A stretch of DNA of 9,674 nt from Flavobacteriaceae bacterium (GTDB lineage Bacteria > Bacteroidota > Bacteroidia > Flavobacteriales > Flavobacteriaceae). A program made the position numbers and the translations under genes. The notes under the pieces were generated by a model. That model saw only the letters and a list, made by a program, of their open reading frames with translations, did no database searches and was not told the DNA's origin. Location: the NCBI GenBank assembly GCA_002700405.1, contig PACY01000042.1:1-9674 (forward strand). The letters are read 5' to 3'. Of the stretch, positions 6,716-9,674 are shown in pieces; within the stretch, counting starts at the first letter, position 1; every line of letters starts with the position of its first letter.

Positions 6716-7807
6716 GTGGTAGGAACAAAGATTTATAATAGAATATTCTGCTTTTGTCTTTTATCTTGGTCAATTGTTTTTCTTAATTGTTCAATGGATG
6801 AAGAATATGTGCATATTGCATATTCTCCTGTTAATTATGATCTTCAAGCAATGCCATATGAAAGCCTGTCTGCATACAATTTTTTTCAGGGAGAAATAAA
6901 AAATCTTAGCCCTGTTTATGGTGTTCTTCCTTATGATTTAATCAACCCGCTATTTTCTGATTATTCAGACAAAAAAAGATTTATTTGGATGCCTCAAGAC
7001 CAAACAGCGTACTATATAGATGATAGTGAAGTTTTTAATTTTCCAGTCGGAGCAATTTTAATCAAAAATTTCTCATATAATGGGGTTGCTCCATCAAATG
7101 AAACAAAAAATATTGAAACACGGTTAATGATCAAAAAAAATGAAGGATGGATTTTTGCAAATTATGTGTGGAATGATGAGCAAACTGAAGCTGTCTTTAA
7201 TTTAGATGGGAGCACAGTTCAAATTGAATGGACAGAAAATAATATTACAAATAATGTTAATTATAGAATCCCGAGCGGTTCTGAGTGTATTACCTGTCAT
7301 AAAGTATATGACACATCTATTCCTAATGGTGTAAAGCCAAAAAACATAAATAAAACTTTTAATTATGGCGCCTCAACAATGAACCAAATTCAAAAATGGA
7401 TTGAATATGGATATTTAGATAATGCTCCAGAAAATATCCAAACTATGATTAACTGGACAGATCCATCAAATTCACTAGAATTAAGAGTTAGGTCATATAT
7501 AGATATAAACTGCGCTCATTGTCATTCAGAAAATACACATTGTGAGTATCGTCCAATAAGACTTGATTTTGAATCAACTGAAGATTTAACTAATTTAGGG
7601 GTCTGCCTTACTCCTGATACGGATTTAGGCAATGGAACAGATTTGATTGTTTCCCCTGGAAACTTTGTAAGGTCTGTTCTGCATTTTAGAATGGCCACTG
7701 TTGAAGAAGAATATAGAATGCCTCTGCTTGGCAGAACTCTCGTTCATCAAGAATCAGTAGATCTAGTTGAAGAATGGATCTCATCGCTAGAAATAGATTG
7801 TAATTAA
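6716..7807 (+). CDS. Di-heme c-type cytochrome lipoprotein (SO2930-like)
   Basis: Exported lipoprotein of 363 residues with two covalent haem motifs, C191-I-T-C194-H195 and C266-A-H-C269-H270. It resembles the conserved proteins annotated as SO2930-family di-heme cytochromes, which are widespread in Flavobacteriia; their reaction is unknown. Recognisable conserved blocks are SAYNFFQGEIKNLSPVYGVLPYDL, RFIWMPQ, NYVWNDEQTEA, YRIPSGSECITCHK, LRVRSYIDINCAHCH and YRMPLLGRTLVHQESV. Met326 and Met335 could serve as sixth haem ligands. The N-terminus has a basic start, a hydrophobic core and a lipobox-like VFLNC25; Asn before the Cys is unusual. Residues 26-29 (SMDEE) resemble the Ser/acidic lipoprotein export signal that sends Bacteroidota lipoproteins to the cell surface. 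The start is GTG at 6716, and no in-frame ATG occurs before the signal. The downstream gene lies 8 bases away. Haem attachment would need a cytochrome c maturation system encoded elsewhere. Confidence 0.87.
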   Translation: MVGTKIYNRIFCFCLLSWSIVFLNCSMDEEYVHIAYSPVNYDLQAMPYESLSAYNFFQGEIKNLSPVYGVLPYDLINPLFSDYSDKKRFIWMPQDQTAYYIDDSEVFNFPVGAILIKNFSYNGVAPSNETKNIETRLMIKKNEGWIFANYVWNDEQTEAVFNLDGSTVQIEWTENNITNNVNYRIPSGSECITCHKVYDTSIPNGVKPKNINKTFNYGASTMNQIQKWIEYGYLDNAPENIQTMINWTDPSNSLELRVRSYIDINCAHCHSENTHCEYRPIRLDFESTEDLTNLGVCLTPDTDLGNGTDLIVSPGNFVRSVLHFRMATVEEEYRMPLLGRTLVHQESVDLVEEWISSLEIDCN

Positions 7808-7815
7808 ATTTTTTT

Positions 7816-9674
7816 ATGAAAAAACTAATATTTTTGTTCGCTATTTATTTTATTTCTTACTCCATATATGCACAAGATAGTGCGGGAGACACTTGTGAAA
7901 ATCCTATAGAAATAGGCCCAGGAACACATTTGGTTAATAGCATAAATGGAGAGCACTATTCTTTAAACTGTAGCGAATATGATGCTGCCAATGGTAATCT
8001 TGAATGGTATATTTATACTCCCAACAATGACTACTTAACCACGATTAGTACAGATCTTGAAATTAATGAAGATTTGGACACTAGGGTTCATGTTTACCAG
8101 GGGACGTGTGATGATCTTTCTTGTGCTGGAGGAGATGATGATAGCGGTGAAGGCTATTTGTCTGAAGCTTCTTTCTATGCCTATGCTGGTCAAAGCTATT
8201 ATATAGCTTGGGATGATAGGTGGCAAAATGAAAGTTTTGAATTTGAGCTAACTGAATCTGATCCGCCGCCAACACCGCCTTTTGATTTTACGGTTGCTTC
8301 TATTTCAACTTCTGGCTCAGAAAGAGGTCTTGTTGATATGAATAATGACAAATTAGATGATTTAGTCTCAATTCAAAACACAAGTATAAATATTCACTAT
8401 CAATTAGAAGAGGGAGGCTTTAATCCTGTGAGTATTGAAACTACATATGCTGATTATCCTCCTAGTTGGAGTTTAGCTGCTGGGGATTTCGATAGAAATG
8501 GATATAATGATTTGCTTTATGGAGGAGGGTCTGGCGTTACTTTTATGCAAGCTAATGCAGATGGAACTGCTTATACTGAAATTTCTGGTTCCGAATATGT
8601 ATTTTCTCAAAGATCAAACTTTGTTGATATTAATAATGATGGGCATTTAGACGCCTTTGTATGTCATGACGTACAGCCTACAGTATATTATATTAATGAT
8701 GGCAATGGGCTCCTTGAATTCTTCCAAGGCCCAAATGACGAAGGGATTTCTTCTGGTATTGGTGGTGTAGCTTATGATCTTGCTCCATATCCTGGAGTAC
8801 AAGAAGGAGGAAACTATGGTTCAGTTTGGATTGATTATGACAATGATCGAGATATTGATATGTTTATAGCAAAATGCCGTGGAAATGATGTACAATGGAA
8901 ATATAATGAACTTTGGAGGAACAATGGAGATGGAACTTTTTCAAATGTAGCGGATGTTACTGGCTATTATCAAGGGTTTTATCCAGACGGCGGACATAGC
9001 AATGAGTCAAATCTAGGAGACCCAGTTCAAACATGGTCATCAGCTTGGGGAGATTTTAATAATGACGGGTTTATGGATGTTTATGTTGGAGCAAGTGCTA
9101 CTGGCGATGGTGGACATAAATTAATGAAGAACAATGGAGACGGAACATTTACAGATGTAACTTCAGGATCTGGAGCTGAAGAAGCTCCGTGGGGAATTGA
9201 GAACAATTCTGCAGATGTAGACAATGATGGCTATATTGACGTTTTAACCAATGGCAATATTTTATTAAATAATGGAGATTTTACATTTACATTATACACC
9301 GCTGACACGCCTGGTCCTGGGGCTATAGGGGATGCAAACAATGATGGGTTCGTAGATGTATTTAATGGGTCTAATCTTTATATTCAAGAAGGTAATAATG
9401 GTAATAATTGGCTTAAAATTGCAACTCATGGAGTCATAAGTAATATAAATGGCATTGGCGCAAGAATAGAGATTAACTCGCCTGGAATAGGCGCTCAAAT
9501 AAGAGATGTCATGAGCGGTTCAGGGTTTAGATATATGAGTTCGCTAAACACTCACTTTGGTATTGGATCCGATGCATCAGTGAATTCTATAACAGTTTAT
9601 TGGCCTTCAGGAACAGTTGATGTTATAAGTAATCCTGAGATAAATACAACTATACATGTGGCAGAAGGCGAAAC
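7816..9674 (+). CDS. Secreted FG-GAP/VCBS propeller protein with ASPIC/UnbV domain, 3'-partial
   Basis: The frame is open from ATG 7816 to the end of the window: 619 codons, no stop. Residues 1-19 form a signal peptide (MKKLIFLFAIYFISYSIYA) with likely cleavage before Gln20. Residues about 27-155 look like a PPC-like beta-sandwich (TCENPIEIG, EWYIYTP, DTRVHVYQGTC, YYIAWDDRW), followed by a proline linker DPPPTPP. Next come seven calcium-loop repeats beginning at D174, D224, D271, D340, D413, D467 and D506, for example DINNDGHLD and DVDNDGYID, as in FG-GAP/VCBS beta-propellers. From about W532 is an ASPIC/UnbV domain (NNWLKIATHG, NGIGARIEI, HFGIGSDA, VYWPSG). The protein is therefore exported. 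A type IX C-terminal sorting domain would be expected beyond the window but is not seen. The gene lies 8 bases after the cytochrome gene, suggesting one operon. The ligand or function is unknown; adhesion or binding of surface polymers is possible. Confidence 0.92.
   Translation, partial: MKKLIFLFAIYFISYSIYAQDSAGDTCENPIEIGPGTHLVNSINGEHYSLNCSEYDAANGNLEWYIYTPNNDYLTTISTDLEINEDLDTRVHVYQGTCDDLSCAGGDDDSGEGYLSEASFYAYAGQSYYIAWDDRWQNESFEFELTESDPPPTPPFDFTVASISTSGSERGLVDMNNDKLDDLVSIQNTSINIHYQLEEGGFNPVSIETTYADYPPSWSLAAGDFDRNGYNDLLYGGGSGVTFMQANADGTAYTEISGSEYVFSQRSNFVDINNDGHLDAFVCHDVQPTVYYINDGNGLLEFFQGPNDEGISSGIGGVAYDLAPYPGVQEGGNYGSVWIDYDNDRDIDMFIAKCRGNDVQWKYNELWRNNGDGTFSNVADVTGYYQGFYPDGGHSNESNLGDPVQTWSSAWGDFNNDGFMDVYVGASATGDGGHKLMKNNGDGTFTDVTSGSGAEEAPWGIENNSADVDNDGYIDVLTNGNILLNNGDFTFTLYTADTPGPGAIGDANNDGFVDVFNGSNLYIQEGNNGNNWLKIATHGVISNINGIGARIEINSPGIGAQIRDVMSGSGFRYMSSLNTHFGIGSDASVNSITVYWPSGTVDVISNPEINTTIHVAEGE

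Noticed and set aside
8035..8275. Two short minus-strand frames near the start of the FG-GAP gene
   Set aside because: The plus strand is one continuous coding frame here, with a recognisable beta-sandwich domain.
8326..9360. Recurrent AAT-AAT-GAT-rich sequence as DNA tandem repeats or a CRISPR-like array
   Set aside because: The spacing is irregular and the repeats diverge at the DNA level; they encode calcium-binding loops of protein repeats.
1..9674. Defence, phage, transposon, toxin-antitoxin, tRNA or riboswitch content
   Set aside because: Reading both strands gave no transposase, integrase, terminal inverted repeats, cloverleaf or leader structure; non-coding DNA totals only about 200 bases.

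Overview
The window is an AT-rich, gene-dense stretch of chromosome, most likely from a member of Bacteroidota, class Flavobacteriia or a close relative. Several things point there: the SDNHLG-type UDP-2,3-diacylglucosamine hydrolase, a thymidine kinase with the Bacteroidota-type C-terminal sequence (EYEPLCRATFF), the divergent rsmI | tdk-alr arrangement, a lipoprotein with an acidic surface-export-like signal after its lipid-anchor cysteine, and a large secreted FG-GAP/ASPIC protein of the sort these bacteria export by type IX secretion. The class assignment rests on recognising families, not on a search.

Layout. Positions 2-736 (+) hold an LpxH-like lipid A biosynthesis hydrolase that lacks only its first residue or few residues. 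It converges on a tight minus-strand block read from right to left: rsmI (4795-4124), an OsmC-family protein (4120-3707), recJ (3701-2004) and an MFS transporter (2000-744). The gaps in this block are 3, 5 and 3 bases, so one transcript is likely. The transporter appears to start at TTG. A 113-base AT-rich region (4796-4908) separates rsmI from the divergent plus-strand pair tdk (4909-5547) and alr (5544-6650), which overlap by ATGA. After a 65-base gap comes a two-gene unit: a di-heme (two CxxCH) lipoprotein (6716-7807, GTG start), then, 8 bases later, a secreted protein that runs off the right end (7816-9674). That protein carries a signal peptide, a beta-sandwich-like N-terminal domain, seven DxDxDGxxD-like calcium-loop repeats and an ASPIC/UnbV domain.

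How it works together. The first 6.6 kb is housekeeping: outer-membrane lipid A synthesis, rRNA methylation, DNA repair, thiol-peroxide defence, thymidine salvage and D-alanine supply for peptidoglycan. The last 3 kb is cell-envelope biology: a probably surface-anchored c-type cytochrome paired with a large exported propeller protein, function unknown. This pair is the most interesting part of the window. I see no mobile element, CRISPR array, phage, toxin-antitoxin, RNA gene or defence system, and no evidence of a wholly new system.
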